A stretch of 64,000 bases of DNA from Hygrophila difformis (Eukaryota; Streptophyta; Magnoliopsida; Lamiales; Acanthaceae): the NCBI GenBank assembly GCA_030278955.1, contig JAOANR010000011.1, forward strand, positions 27,408,403-27,472,402, read 5' to 3'. The translations under genes and the position numbers were made by a program. Below the pieces are notes generated by a model, which saw only the letters and a list, made by a program, of their open reading frames with translations, had not been told where the DNA came from and made no database searches. Numbering within the stretch: the first letter of the stretch is position 1; the number at the start of each line of letters is the position of its first letter. Of this stretch, positions 1 to 10,109 are shown in pieces.

Positions 1-11
1 TGAAGAGGACG

Positions 12-1196
12 TTGGCTGAAAATATTAAGCCTGCGATACCCAAAACAAATGATGCAAAGGAATTTATGAATAAAATTAAAGAATGTTCCCAGTCGGACAT
101 AACAGACAAGTCTATTGTGGGAACCTTAATGAGCGAGCTTACAACAAAAAGGTTTGATTGGTCTCAACCCATACATGACCATGTTACCAGTATGGCTAAT
201 CTAGCAGCAAAGTTAAAGTCGATGAGAATGGATGTGAGTGATTCTTTTTTGGTCCAATTCATCATTAACTCACTTCCACAGGAGTTTGGCCAGTTCCAGG
301 TAAACTACAATACTTTAAAGGAAAAATGGAACTTACAAGAAATCAAAGCCATGCTCATTCAAGAGGAAGGGAGATTAAAGAAACTTAAGGAGCACTCTGT
401 CCACCTCACTGTTCATGATGAACCTGCCACCAGCAACAAAACTAAAATGAAGGGAAAGAAAGGAAAAGGGAAACTCAAAGCTAAAGAGGGCAAGATCCAC
501 AAGGAGCGTAAGTGTTATTTCTGCAACAAAACGGGTCATTTTAAGAAAGACTGTCCGAAAAGAAAGCTTTGGTTTGAGAAAAAAGGTACACATTTTGTTT
601 CAGTATGTTTTGAATCAAATCTAATTGAAGTACCTAACAATACTTGGTGGTTAGATTCCGGTGCTACTGCTCATGTATCACATATTTTACAGGGATTCCG
701 TACGATCCAAACCATAAAAGGAATTGACCAGTTCTTGTATATGGGAAACCGAATGAAGGCACGGATAGAAGGAATTGGAACGTACAGATTGATCTTGAAT
801 ATGGGTTATGTTCTAGATCTTGAAACTTGTTTATATGTTCCCGAGTGTGCTAGAAATTTAGTTTCTGCTGGAAGGTTGGATCATGTAGGATATAATATTA
901 GTATTGGAAATAATGTATTTTCATTGTACAAAAATATGTACTGTTATGGTTCTGGTACTTTAATAGATGGATTATATCGTTTCGATCTCAATTCTATCTT
1001 CAATGAATCCCTATTTAATATCGAGCATAGTATTGGAAATAAACGCAGTGCACAAAATGAGCAATCTGCTTTTTTATGGCATCAGAGGTTGGGACACATA
1101 TCAAAGGAAAGAATTATGAGGTTAATGAAAAATGAAATTTTACCTCAGTTGGATTTTGTTGATTGGGATATATGTGTTGATTGTATTAAAGGTTAA
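12..1196 (+). pseudogene. copia gag, protease and start of integrase
   Basis: 394 codons, with the N-terminus probably cut by the window edge since gag normally starts further upstream. Gag (UBN2-type) covers about residues 1-165. A CCHC zinc knuckle (CYFCNKTGHFKKDC) lies near residues 168-181 and binds genomic RNA. The aspartic protease motif WWLDSGATAHVSH is near 213-225. The GAG-pre-integrase motif LWHQRLGHIS is near 356-365, followed by CVDCIKG. The frame closes with TAA at 1194-1196 exactly where integrase should continue, and the next codons in the same frame carry on the homology. This is therefore a nonsense mutation and not a natural end. Confidence 0.92.
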
Positions 1197-3128
1197 CAAA
1201 CAAAACATATATCAAAACATCCAGCAATAAGAAGTACTGAACTTCTTGAGTTAATACACACGGATATATGTGGCCCTTTCGATGCTCCTTCCTGGGGTGG
1301 TGAAAAATATTTTATCACTTTCATCGATGATTTCTCACGATATTGTTATCTATATTTATTACATGAAAAATCTCAATCAGTAAAGTATTTAGAGATATTT
1401 ATCAATGAGGTTGAGAGACAATTAAATAAAAAGGTTAAAGTTGTGAGATCTGATCGAGGAGGTGAATTTTACGGTAAGTTTGATGAAAATGGACAATGTT
1501 CAGGTCCATTCGCTAAGTTTCTTGAGAATCGAGGCATATGTGCACAATACACAATGCCCGGTTCACCTCAACAAAATGGTGTAGCAGAAAGACGAAACCG
1601 TACTTTAATGGATATGGTTAGGAGCATGTTAAGTAATAGTACAATACCTTTGATTTTGTGGACACATGCATTAAAGACCGCTGCGTATCTGCTTAATAGA
1701 GTTCCTAGTAAATCAGTCCCTAAAACTCCTTTCGAGTTGTGGACAGGAAGAAAGCCAAGTTTAAGGCACATTCACATTTGGGGCTGTCCAGCAGAAGTAA
1801 GAATATTTAATCCACATGAAAAGAAACTTGATGCAAGAACCATTAGTGGTTACTTCATCGGATATCCTGAAAAATCTAAAGGTTATAGATTTTATTGCCC
1901 TAACCATAGTACACGAATAGTAGAGTCTGGAAATGCTCGGTTCATTGAGAATGGAAAAATTAGTGGGAGTGCAGAATCAAGAAAAGTGGATATTCATGAG
2001 ATTCGAAATGAAATTCCTACATCAAATTCTTCTTCACATGTTATTGTTCCTATTGTTGCTCCAGGATCACACTGCAACAAAGGACGACATAATATTACAG
2101 CTAACGGAGAAGAAGAGCATATTTGTAATGAACCAGATACAAATGAATCAGATGCCAATGAACAAGTGATATCAGAGGAACCACAAATACGTCGGTCTAC
2201 AAGGCAAAGAAGACCAGCGATATCAAGTGATTATGTGGTTTATTCACTTGAACATGAAAATGATTTGGGCATAAATCAAGATCCAGTCTCATTCCAGGAA
2301 GCTATGGAATGCAAAGAATCTGAAAAATGGCTAACAGCTATGAGAGAAGAATTGAAATCAATGGATGACAATAATGTCTGGGATTTAGTAGAGTTGCCAG
2401 AAGGATCCAAACAAGTTGGATGTAAATGGGTGTTTAAAACCAAACGAGACCCAAGAGGCAATGTCGAAAAATATAAGGCTAGACTAGTCGCTAAAGGTTA
2501 CACTCAAAAAGATGGCATTGATTATAAAGAAACCTTCTCTCCCGTTTCAAAAAAGGATTCGTTGAGGATAATAATGGCTTTAGTGGCTCATTATGACTTA
2601 GAGCTTCATCAAATGGATGTTAAGACCGCCTTTCTCAATGGTTACTTAGAGGAGGAAGTTTATATGAACCAACCCGAAGGTTTTTCAATTACTGGGAAAG
2701 AAAATTTAGTGTGTAAATTAAAGAAATCAATATATGGACTAAAACAAGCCTCCCGACAATGGTACATTAAGTTCAATAGTATCATTACATCATATGGTTT
2801 TATAGAAAATACTGTAGACCAGTGTATCTATATGAAGGCAATTGGGAGCAAGTTTATTATATTAGTTCTATATGTTGACGACATCTTGCTTGCTGCTAAT
2901 AATATTGCCATGTTGCATGATGTAAAGAAATTCCTTTCTAAAAATTTTGAAATGAAAGATATGGGCGAAGCCTCCTATGTGATTGGAATAGAAATACTTC
3001 GTAATAGATCACAAGGATTGCTGGGACTATCTCAAAAGGCCTATATAAATAAAATCTTGGAAAGATTTAGAATGGATAAATGCTCGCCAGGAATTGTTCC
3101 AATTCAGAAAGGGGGACAAGTTCAATAA
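1197..3128 (+). pseudogene. copia integrase core and reverse transcriptase
   Basis: Same frame as the upstream ORF, after its stop. The integrase DDE core is visible: HTDICGPF and FIDDFSRY (first Asp residues), then [13 protein letters not shown] with the catalytic Glu region. The copia reverse-transcriptase block starts at [12 protein letters not shown] and includes [11 protein letters not shown] and the catalytic YVDDILL near 2870-2890. The frame is lost at a run of five G near 3111-3115. The track then ends at 3128, while the homologous protein continues in another frame from about 3094. Function known for the family: cDNA synthesis and integration. Confidence 0.93.
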
Positions 3129-3864
3129 AATGCAATGTCCGAAGAATGATTTGGAAAGAAAAGCAATGGAATCTATTCCCTATGCATCCGTAGTTGGGAG
3201 CCTGATGTATGCACAAACGTGCACCAGACCGGATATTAGTTTCGCTGTTGGAATGCTAGGTCGATATCAAGATAATCCTGGAATGGTGCATTGGAAAGCT
3301 GCGAAGAAAGTTCTTAGGTATCTTCAAGGCACCAAGGACTACATTCTCACCTACAGAAGATCAAGCAACCTTGAAATCTTGGGATACTCAGATTCTGACT
3401 ATGCTGGCTGTGTAGACACTAGAAAATCAACATTGGGTTATGTTTTCCTACTTGCTGGGGGAGCAATTTCATGGAAAAGTGGAAAACAATTTGTGATCGC
3501 TACCTCTACAATGGAGGCTGAATTTGTGGCCTGCTTTGAAGCAACTATTCAGGCATTATGGTTGCGGAATTTTGTACAGGGACTTGGTATTGTTGACAAT
3601 GTAGATCGACCTCTAAAGATCTATTGTGATAATTCCGCCGCTGTTTTCTTTTCCAAGGACGACAAGTACTCCAGAGGTGCAAAGCATATGGATTTAAAGT
3701 ACTTAGTTGTTAAAGAAGAAGTGAAAAGGCAAAGGATATCAATTGAGCATATTAGTACAAATTTGATGATAGCGGATCCGTTAACTAAGGGGTTGCCGCC
3801 CAAGACATTTATTGGCCATATGGAGCGAATGGGCATTGAAGACAAGTCCTTATTTTCATCTTGA
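3094..3864 (+). pseudogene. copia RNase H domain
   Basis: This is the continuation of the copia polyprotein after the frameshift at 3111-3115. It contains the connection region (PYASVVGSLMYAQTCTRPD), then the RNase H fold with YSDSDYAGCVDTRKST, STMEAEFVA and IYCDNSAA. These hold the expected Asp-Glu-Asp acidic residues. It ends IADPLTKGLPPKTF, the usual copia C-terminus, with TGA at 3862-3864. The domain itself looks intact; only the junction to reverse transcriptase is broken. Confidence 0.92.
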
Positions 3865-3865
3865 G

Positions 3866-3866
3866 T

Positions 3867-3901
<35 letters not shown>
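3866..3901. repeat. (TG)n/(TA)n microsatellite
   Basis: A short GTGTGTG run passes into about 13 TA units just downstream of the copia stop codon, in the untranslated region before the 3' LTR. Confidence 0.9.
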
Positions 3902-3905
<4 letters not shown>

Positions 3906-4215
3906 CCTGCTCATGTTATTGAACTAAGATTCTTAATTGAAAGTTATATTTTTATTATCACATTATGATGTATACTGGTAAAGCTTTTGTGATAAAAAAA
4001 AAAATGAAAAATCAGAGCACCTCAATTCATAGTTCATTTAAGTCAGGTCCATTGTAATACATAGAAGGAACCATGTTACAAGAAGACAATACATGTGACT
4101 GCTATGATTCAATTGACTTGACTTAAATTAAGAGTTACTTGATTGATTATATGGTATGCGCATTTACGGATTTATCATTTGATCATCAAGGCATAACATG
4201 GGTCAAGTGGGAGAA

Positions 4216-4733
4216 TGTTAAATTATTTGTTGTGACCCACATTATTTAAATAAAATCTAATCGGAAGTAAATCTAATTTGATGGTAATTTGAATTAAAGG
4301 ATTAGATTTTATTGGGATTATTTATTTACTGTCAAGTAATAAAAGAAATAATTAATCCTTCAGCCCTCCTCTCCAGTCGGTTAATTGTTTTCAGATTTGA
4401 TTTTCAAATCTGTACAGTTTCCTTGGAAAAGTTGTGTCTCTTCACAATAGACACGCAAAAAGCTATATATGAAGTACGACATTCTGTATCAAAAGATCAG
4501 ACAAAGGAAACCAGAAAAATATCTCTAACCATCGGAGTTTGTACGGAGAAGGCAGGGAAGAGAAAAACAAATTGCTTTGCATAATAAGAGAAAGAAAGAA
4601 GCTACCCCATGGAACCAGGTATGTAGCTTTACAACAAACCAAAAGTTATATATAAAGTATAAAACTAGGTTGAATGGTACGGATTGATGATCTTGTGACA
4701 ATTAAGTGATAGTAGATCAATTATTTTCTAACA
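4216..4733 (+). repeat. copia 3' LTR (about 518 bp)
   Basis: Begins TGTTAAATTA directly after the polypurine tract and ends TTTTCTAACA. The start is well supported. The end is inferred from resumption of the antisense DUF4283 frame at 4734. GGTCA at 4734-4738 is the candidate right copy of a 5-bp target duplication. No second LTR is in the window for comparison. Confidence 0.7.
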
Positions 4734-5189
4734 GGTCAAACACAGACCAAGGTCCTCCAAAAGGGCCTTCTCGCGATCCTCCGACGTATCAAATTTGGCC
4801 ATAAAATAACCACGATCCACATCTAACAAATCAAAATGACCTCGGGGCTTCCACAGTTGGTTTAAACGCGCTTTCAGAACATGATAACCAACACGCTTAC
4901 CTAAAACCTTCACCATCAATGCATCTTTCAAGGGGAGACATAGCTTATCCAAGAGGTCGGAATCAAAAGTGACCCGCGGTAAGAGAGGATTTCCATTAAC
5001 CATATCCACAACATATGATTCATGAAAGGGCATGCTATACTCCACAGAAGGCGCTGGAGGTCTATCCAGAATAGTAATGTCTCTAAAGGATAATTTAGGA
5101 TGGGGCAGTTGAGAAGAAAGGTCGGGTGGTTCCGGCGGAATGCCCGACGGAGAAGGCGGAGGGGTGGCGAAGGGAGGGTCGACGTCCAT
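4728..5189 (-). pseudogene. DUF4283-type LINE ORF1 fragment
   Basis: Reading leftward, a proline-rich N-terminus (DVDPPFATPPPSPSGIPPEPP) leads into a DUF4283-like domain, the N-terminal RNA-binding region of many plant L1 ORF1 proteins. A typical run is LKARLNQLWKPRGHFDLLDVDRGYFMAKF. Near the end a one-base frame change turns the usual GPWSVFDLL, visible in the neighbouring frame at about 4736-4760, into an early stop. Homology stops at the copia LTR, so the rest was displaced or lost when the copia element inserted. Start chosen at ATG 5189. Confidence 0.8.
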
Positions 5190-5230
5190 GACGAGAGGTG
5201 TTTCTTCAAATTCTACTTAAGTTCTATCAA

Positions 5231-6054
5231 GCAGCAGAGTCAGCCTTTATGTCGATATGTATATTGCACGGTCTAATACATCCGCATTTGATTCAACAAT
5301 ATGTCTTGAATTATTAATGGCCATCCTATGGCTTGCGTCCCGTGCCAACAACGAGGCTTATTTCAATAATAGAGGATTTCTTTGACTCAATACAAGAAAC
5401 ACACTGGATTCCGAGGAACATTTCCGAGTGAGTATAATTTATCGGACTTTTTGGCTCCTGAGGATTTAATGATCACGTTATGTCATCCCAGTACTTGTCC
5501 TCGGAAAATACGAAGGACAATCTCAGAATTCACTGTCGGATTTAAGCATTTTCGTTGTAGTGATATATAACACAAACTTTTGGGTTGATAGTCACTCTTC
5601 AAGGGGGAGGGAAATGATTATCAACTGAGAAGTGAGATCGATCCATGTGTTGGTTTTAGGGTCGTTATTTGTGGGCATATTGGCAACCGAATTATTGGGG
5701 TCTCTCGTTATTGTGGCCACACAAGAAGTTTTTATTTTTTCACCGGATTCAAATTTGTAAGATAATTAACTATTCATAATGCACATTAATTAACTGAGGT
5801 TGCAAGCTTCACATCCTAAAAATACAAGTTTGAAAATACCTAAATGCATAATCAATAACCCAAATGCCAAATCACAATATATTTCCTAAGAAAAACCTTT
5901 TTATACAAGGCATGTTGCTCCATACCAATTACAAAGAATAAATATAATGAATAAGGGCAAGTGGTGATTCACACCAAACCATCCAATGGTTAGACGGTTT
6001 TCGGTGCTGGTTAATCCTAGCAAATAGCTTGATCAACAAGGGGGAGACTGCTCA
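5231..6054. other. unassigned intergenic stretch
   Basis: No gene recognised. A 62-codon frame at 5382-5570 has no motif I know. At 5597-5618 a purine-rich run (CAAGGGGGAGGGAAA) followed by TGATTATCAACTG resembles a copia polypurine tract and LTR start. It could be the stub of another decayed retrotransposon, but this is weak. Confidence 0.4.
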
Positions 6055-6333
6055 ATCTATTCCGTATTCTATCCTTAATTAGAGAATGGACTCCCAAGCA
6101 TTAGTTTGAAATTCGAGAACTTGACTACTAGGTTAAACCCCTCTTCCCAACAATAGCTAAAGAAATTTATGCAAATCCAAATTCAACATTAAAACCCCCT
6201 TGCTTAATCTATATTCCGTATTCTATCCTTACAGAATGGACTCCCAAGCATTAGGTTGAAATTCGAGAACTTGACTACTAGATTAAACCCCTCTTCCCCA
6301 CAATAGATAAAGAAATTTATGCAAATCCAAATG
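6055..6333. repeat. tandem duplication, period about 150 bp
   Basis: Two copies, about 6055-6190 and 6205-6333, share CCGTATTCTATCCTTA, ACTCCCAAGCATTAG, GAAATTCGAGAACTTGACTA and CAATAG-TAAAGAAATTTATG with only a few substitutions and small indels. For example, CTCCCAAGCA is at 6091 and 6241. The pair ends about 550 bp upstream of the TATA box of the cell-wall-type gene. Confidence 0.9.
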
Positions 6334-6880
6334 TCGACATTAACTTAATTATTTTAGTGGATTTAATTTGAGAGCTGCTCCTACTAAATTGATGAATAAG
6401 TTATTTATATGTGCTAAAAGTTGTGGTTTATATGTGCTGAGTGTTTCTTATAGAACTCAGTCACCATTATATAACCAGCACATATTTCATTAGCATTTAG
6501 CAGGAACCACATTCGGATCAACACGCCAACACTCGTTGAACTTTTCCAATTCAGCATTCTATCCAAACCCGCAACAATTAATAGTAAACTAACATATGTT
6601 GGACTTTTTAGAGCTCCTAACCAATTTCCCTAGTCTATTTAGTGTGAGCTTTAAAATTAAAGGTAATTATACTTAATTTGAAATTGAACAATACGAACAA
6701 ATTTCATCCAGCCACATCTCCCACCTATAAATTCAAGAAACGTGATTTGTCGACAATAATAATTAATGACTTGTGAACACACATTATGAAATCAGTTAAA
6801 GGCTTCCAAGTGTCCACAAATAGGGATGCTACTACCATAACTTGAGATATGTATAATAAGCAATTGTAAATTGTTCGATC

Positions 6881-6888
6881 TATAAATA
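6881..6888 (+). promoter_or_regulatory. TATA box of the small secreted protein gene
   Basis: TATAAATA lies about 100 bp upstream of the chosen ATG at 6979. That predicts transcription starting near 6910-6915 and a 5' leader of roughly 65 bases. It is the only strong TATA element correctly placed for this ORF. Confidence 0.7.
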
Positions 6889-6978
6889 CCCTTTCGCTCC
6901 AACATATTTGCATTGCATCAAGAAGCTACAAACAAATTCCATTCGAGTCTTAGAAGCAAAAAATACCCTGTCATAAAT

Positions 6979-7257
6979 ATGGCCTCAAGAATTTACATTT
7001 GTGTAGTGATGCTTATTATGGTTGTAATGAGCCTCACAAGCAACATAAAACACTGCGGTGCTGCCCGTAATCTGCAATACGTCGAACCAACTGTGCCCCT
7101 TGAAGAACCTGTTATACCGGTTGTACCCACGACTGTCCCTGTTGTTGTTACCGAAGGAACCTATCCAACGGCTGGTGGCATCATTGGTGGTGTCTCGACT
7201 TATCCAACGACTGGTGGCATCATTGGCGGTGTCTCGACCTATCCAGGCATCCCGTAG
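6979..7257 (+). CDS. small secreted cell-wall-type protein with YP-GGIIGG repeats
   Basis: 92 residues. The start is the ATG at 6979 because it opens a clear signal peptide (IYICVVMLIMVVMSLTS, then cleavage probably near HCGAA|RNL, residues 28-30). An in-frame ATG at 6913 would put 22 polar residues in front of that signal. The mature part is proline/valine-rich (VPLEEPVIPVVPTTVPVVV) and ends with repeats of TYPTxGGIIGGVS. This composition resembles plant 'putative cell wall protein' genes: short, secreted, glycine/proline-rich proteins of unknown biochemical role. It has no intron and an intact frame, with TATA box and poly(A) signal nearby. It is the only non-transposon gene I can support here. 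Family assignment is by composition and architecture, not alignment. Confidence 0.75.
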   Translation: MASRIYICVVMLIMVVMSLTSNIKHCGAARNLQYVEPTVPLEEPVIPVVPTTVPVVVTEGTYPTAGGIIGGVSTYPTTGGIIGGVSTYPGIP

Positions 7258-7394
7258 TTTCAATCTTCAGACATCAATACGTTATTAGAACATGTCGGGA
7301 ATAATAAAAATTGTACTATTATCTATCTAGGTTATTACCTATATTATGTTATATTGATGTATGTGTTGTGTGTGGTATATGTAGTTATAGACAT

Positions 7395-7400
7395 AATAAA
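7395..7400 (+). terminator. poly(A) signal AATAAA
   Basis: AATAAA lies 138 bp after the stop of the small secreted protein gene. It follows a T/G-rich stretch (TATGTTATATTGATGTATGTGTTGTGTG) of the kind that acts as a far-upstream element in plant 3' ends. Confidence 0.6.
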
Positions 7401-7798
7401 GCAAGCCCTTGGCTTCTGTTGTGTTGGTAATTAATGCCTACGTACGTACGTCCCTTTAATTTTATGTATGTGTCTTTTCTAATTTGTTGTTTCACGTAAA
7501 AGGTTGTTATGATATATTTCTGTTTGCGTTGTGTAAGGGCTGAATTAGTGTGTTTTCTTGTATTTGTCGCTGTGAGAAATTCATTTTAGCTACTGGATTC
7601 TGTCGTTAAATCTTTGTTAAATAATCGAAATCAGTTGCTATAAACTGAATATTCTTGTAGCTTAGTGATTTAAACATTATTAACCCACTATATTTGAGTG
7701 CTGGCAATAACAATTGTTGTGATGTCGGAGCCCCAAAAATGATATGTTAAGATGGGAAATTATGAGTGCAGTGCGCAAGAAAAAATTGATGCTGGCAT
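7401..7798. other. AT-rich intergenic DNA, nothing recognised
   Basis: Contains the 3' flank of the small gene and a short CGTA run (CTACGTACGTACGT, 7439-7452). No coding frame or repeat boundary is visible. Confidence 0.5.
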
Positions 7799-8248
7799 CA
7801 GTGGCGGATGCATGAATTTACTTTTGGTAGGTCATTTTTTAATAATTAATATAACTAACTTAATTTAATATAATAATTATTGTATAACTATTTAAAAAGT
7901 TAAAATAAAAATAATTCTAATATATCAAAATAATTAGAATCACTTACGATAAAATTCAGATATTTTGTTATCATTGTACCATAGCATTCATAATAATGTT
8001 CATGAACAAATATGGTTCCTATGGAATGAACGAAACAAGTACTTATTTAAATACTTCACAGGAAGAATAGTAATCATGCGAAATAAAAATAAGTCTACTC
8101 ACAAATGTGTTTAATGCTTCTTTGTCTCAGTAATTTTGATAGAAATTTTATTTAAATGTATCACATTCCAAATTCTCTCATCAGTTCGATAAATGTTTCT
8201 AAAAATTTCTAATGATAGAATTCTGTAAGTGGTCTCAATTTCTACATG

Positions 8249-8307
8249 TTTTTTTTTTTTTCCTTTTTCCTAGCCTTTGTTGGCTGTTCAGCTAAAAAAA
8301 AAAAAAA
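8249..8307. mobile_element. 59-bp poly(T)/poly(A) insertion with 9-bp flanking repeat
   Basis: The direct repeat TTCTACATG (8240-8248 and 8308-8316) brackets a segment that starts with a long T run and ends with a long A run around TAGCCTTTGTTGGCTGTTCAGC. It could be a severely 5'-truncated retroposed tail or a minimal foldback. Confidence 0.5.
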
Positions 8308-8392
8308 TTCTACATGTTTACACCATCGGAAAACACTAAAATTCCTCTTTTAAAAATACTCAATATCTTCATATTCTACCTCTTAAAACAAA

Positions 8393-8750
8393 AAAAAAAA
8401 AACCCATATCGTCCCGTAATTTAATTTTTTTTCAAAATAGTCTTACAATATCGAATTAGACGAATCCGTCCCATAACTACCATAATCATCGCCGAACCCG
8501 TCCATGAACCCAGTTTTTTTGCTAATCATCGTCAAACCCGTCGCATAACGATCCTAATGATCGCTGAACCCATCCCTCCATTAGGGAAGTTATGGGACGG
8601 GTTCGGCAATGATTAGCGAAAAAACCGGTTCATGGACGGGTTCGGCGATGATTATAGTAGTTATGAGATGGATTCGTCTAATTCGATATTTGTGGGACTG
8701 TTTTGAAATTTTTTTAAAATTATGGGATGATATTAGTTTTTTTTCCATCC
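8393..8750. mobile_element. foldback (long inverted-repeat) MITE
   Basis: Two arms of about 160 bases (8400-8568 and 8583-8745) are reverse complements with scattered mismatches. Shared words include CGAATTAGACGAATCC, ATAATCATCGCCGAACCCGT and CCATGAACC. A short loop lies near 8570-8582. The element is flanked by TAAAACAAA on both sides (8384-8392 and 8751-8759). A 9-bp duplication suits a Mutator-like origin, but the flank is low in complexity. There is no coding capacity. A transcript would fold into a long near-perfect hairpin. Confidence 0.75.
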
Positions 8751-9240
8751 TAAAACAAAGAAGCAAGAAGAGAGTAATCGAATTCAAAATCGAGTTCAAA
8801 TATACTTAGACTAGCTACCATGTCGAATCAAAACTAATTTTATTTTTTTACTAAGCATTAAAAAAAAAACTTTCTAACGCAAATCTAGAAGCTACGATGC
8901 GAAGATTGGATATTTCAATTGAATTCAAAGATGGAAAATGCCAACAAAAAAAAAAAAAAAAGGAAATGAAGAATAGCTCTTGAACGCAATATGAAAGGGA
9001 CAATCTGATGATGGTTGGGGAATTTTTTGAAGTATGATGTGAATAGGTAGATAAGACGAGAAAAAAAAAGCTATATTAATTAAATCTATTATTTCATAGA
9101 AATGGATATAGTTAAAATTAGTCAATACATTTTATTAAATTAATTTAACTTAAAAACTAGTTTTTTTTTTCTTTTTAAATTAAAAAAATAATGTTAGATC
9201 AATTGACCTCTACCTTGAACAAGGTTGGATCCGCCAATGG

Positions 9241-9954
9241 ATGAAATGCTATCACGAACATCACGCACATACATTGGGCCTATTTGAGAATTATCTGTTA
9301 GCTGTTAATTGACTACGTGAGCAATAAATTAGTCGAAATTAATTGTTTGGCAATTTCGATGCCAACTCTTTGCCTAAAATAAGTTGAAATCTAAAATACT
9401 GCTAGTGGCGGTATTTAAAAAGAACTGATTAAAGATTGTTTTAAATTATTTTGTCACTTTAAAAAAAGTTATTTTGTCTCACATTATATCATAAATTAGC
9501 TTATTTAGTTTAACTATTTTGCCAACCATGACCATTATGTTTTAATGATCAGACATCACCAAAACAACACAATCTATATTATGGGTATGAGTGAGGGCTA
9601 CGAACATCATTCCTTTCGAGGAGTTGTCATTTGTCATTTAGCATGTATAGGCAAATGAGTTGCCAAACTATTCATAATTTACGTGATTGTTAATCAATTA
9701 CAAATAAATTAATACATAAACTACACGATAATCTTTTCGTATATCGCAGCATTTATGAATCATTAAACTAAAATCATGACGTTGGTTTGTTGTGAATATA
9801 ATGTTTTATCCATGTGCAAATATTTGACATTTACTATATGCAAGCCTTTTACAATTGGAAAAAATGCATATTGAATGATCCTCTAAATTCTAAAAAAGGG
9901 GACTCATTGGCTAAAGCATTGGGTTGTCAACGTAACATCCCAGATTTCGTGACT
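9241..9954. other. unassigned AT-rich intergenic stretch
   Basis: No coding frame or repeat boundary recognised. The last 50 bases (from about 9905) recur in inverted form next to the intact Tourist MITE near 15595-15640, so they belong to the original insertion site of that MITE. Confidence 0.5.
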
Positions 9955-9957
9955 AAG

Positions 9958-10109
9958 GGGTGTCTGGAATAACTTTTTTTGAAGTGCTTTTGGCTTTTGC
10001 TTCAGCCAAAAGCACTTTTGATGAAAAAATGGTGTTTGTTTTGACTTTTTTAAAAAAATAAAAGCACATCGAAAAGCTGCAAAAGTGCTTCCGGGAAAAG
10101 CAACCCAGA
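9958..10109 (+). mobile_element. truncated Tourist-like MITE half
   Basis: Starts TAA-GGGGTGTCTGGAATAAC and matches, in inverted orientation, the right half of the intact MITE at 15167-15590. Examples are CAGCCAAAAGCACTTTTGATG and GCTGCAAAAGTGC. It stops at CCCAGAGG, where the Athila-type LTR begins. The gypsy element therefore seems to have inserted into this MITE, and the other half is not next to it. Confidence 0.75.

Larger units (their letters stand above)
1..4733 (+). mobile_element. Ty1/copia retrotransposon (TNT1-like), 3' portion with 3' LTR
   Basis: The order gag, protease, integrase, reverse transcriptase, RNase H is the Ty1/copia order. The element enters from the left edge, so its 5' LTR and primer-binding site lie outside the window. 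The 3' end has a polypurine stretch (CAAGTGGGAGAA, 4204-4215) followed directly by TGTTA, the usual copia LTR start. The right boundary is placed at CA (4733) because sequence to its right continues an unrelated antisense LINE reading frame. The element is dead: one nonsense codon in integrase and one frameshift before RNase H. Confidence 0.93.
7799..9240. mobile_element. possible degraded hAT-like non-autonomous element
   Basis: The left edge reads CAGTGGCGGATGCATG. The right edge, reverse-complemented, reads CATTGGCGGATCCAAC. Both resemble the CAGTGGCGGA terminus of the well-supported hAT element at 35740. The interior is AT-rich and has no transposase frame. No convincing 8-bp target duplication is visible, so the ends may be coincidental or mutated. 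It encloses the insert at 8249 and the foldback at 8393. Confidence 0.4.

Noticed and set aside
4312..4584. 90-codon ORF within the copia 3' LTR
   Set aside because: Located in the LTR, no homology, composition like non-coding DNA.
5382..5570. 62-codon ORF as a gene
   Set aside because: No motif, no promoter or poly(A) context, and it stands beside decayed retrotransposon sequence.
7799..9240. Certain hAT element
   Set aside because: Ends resemble the hAT terminus but no 8-bp duplication was found; kept only as a possible feature.
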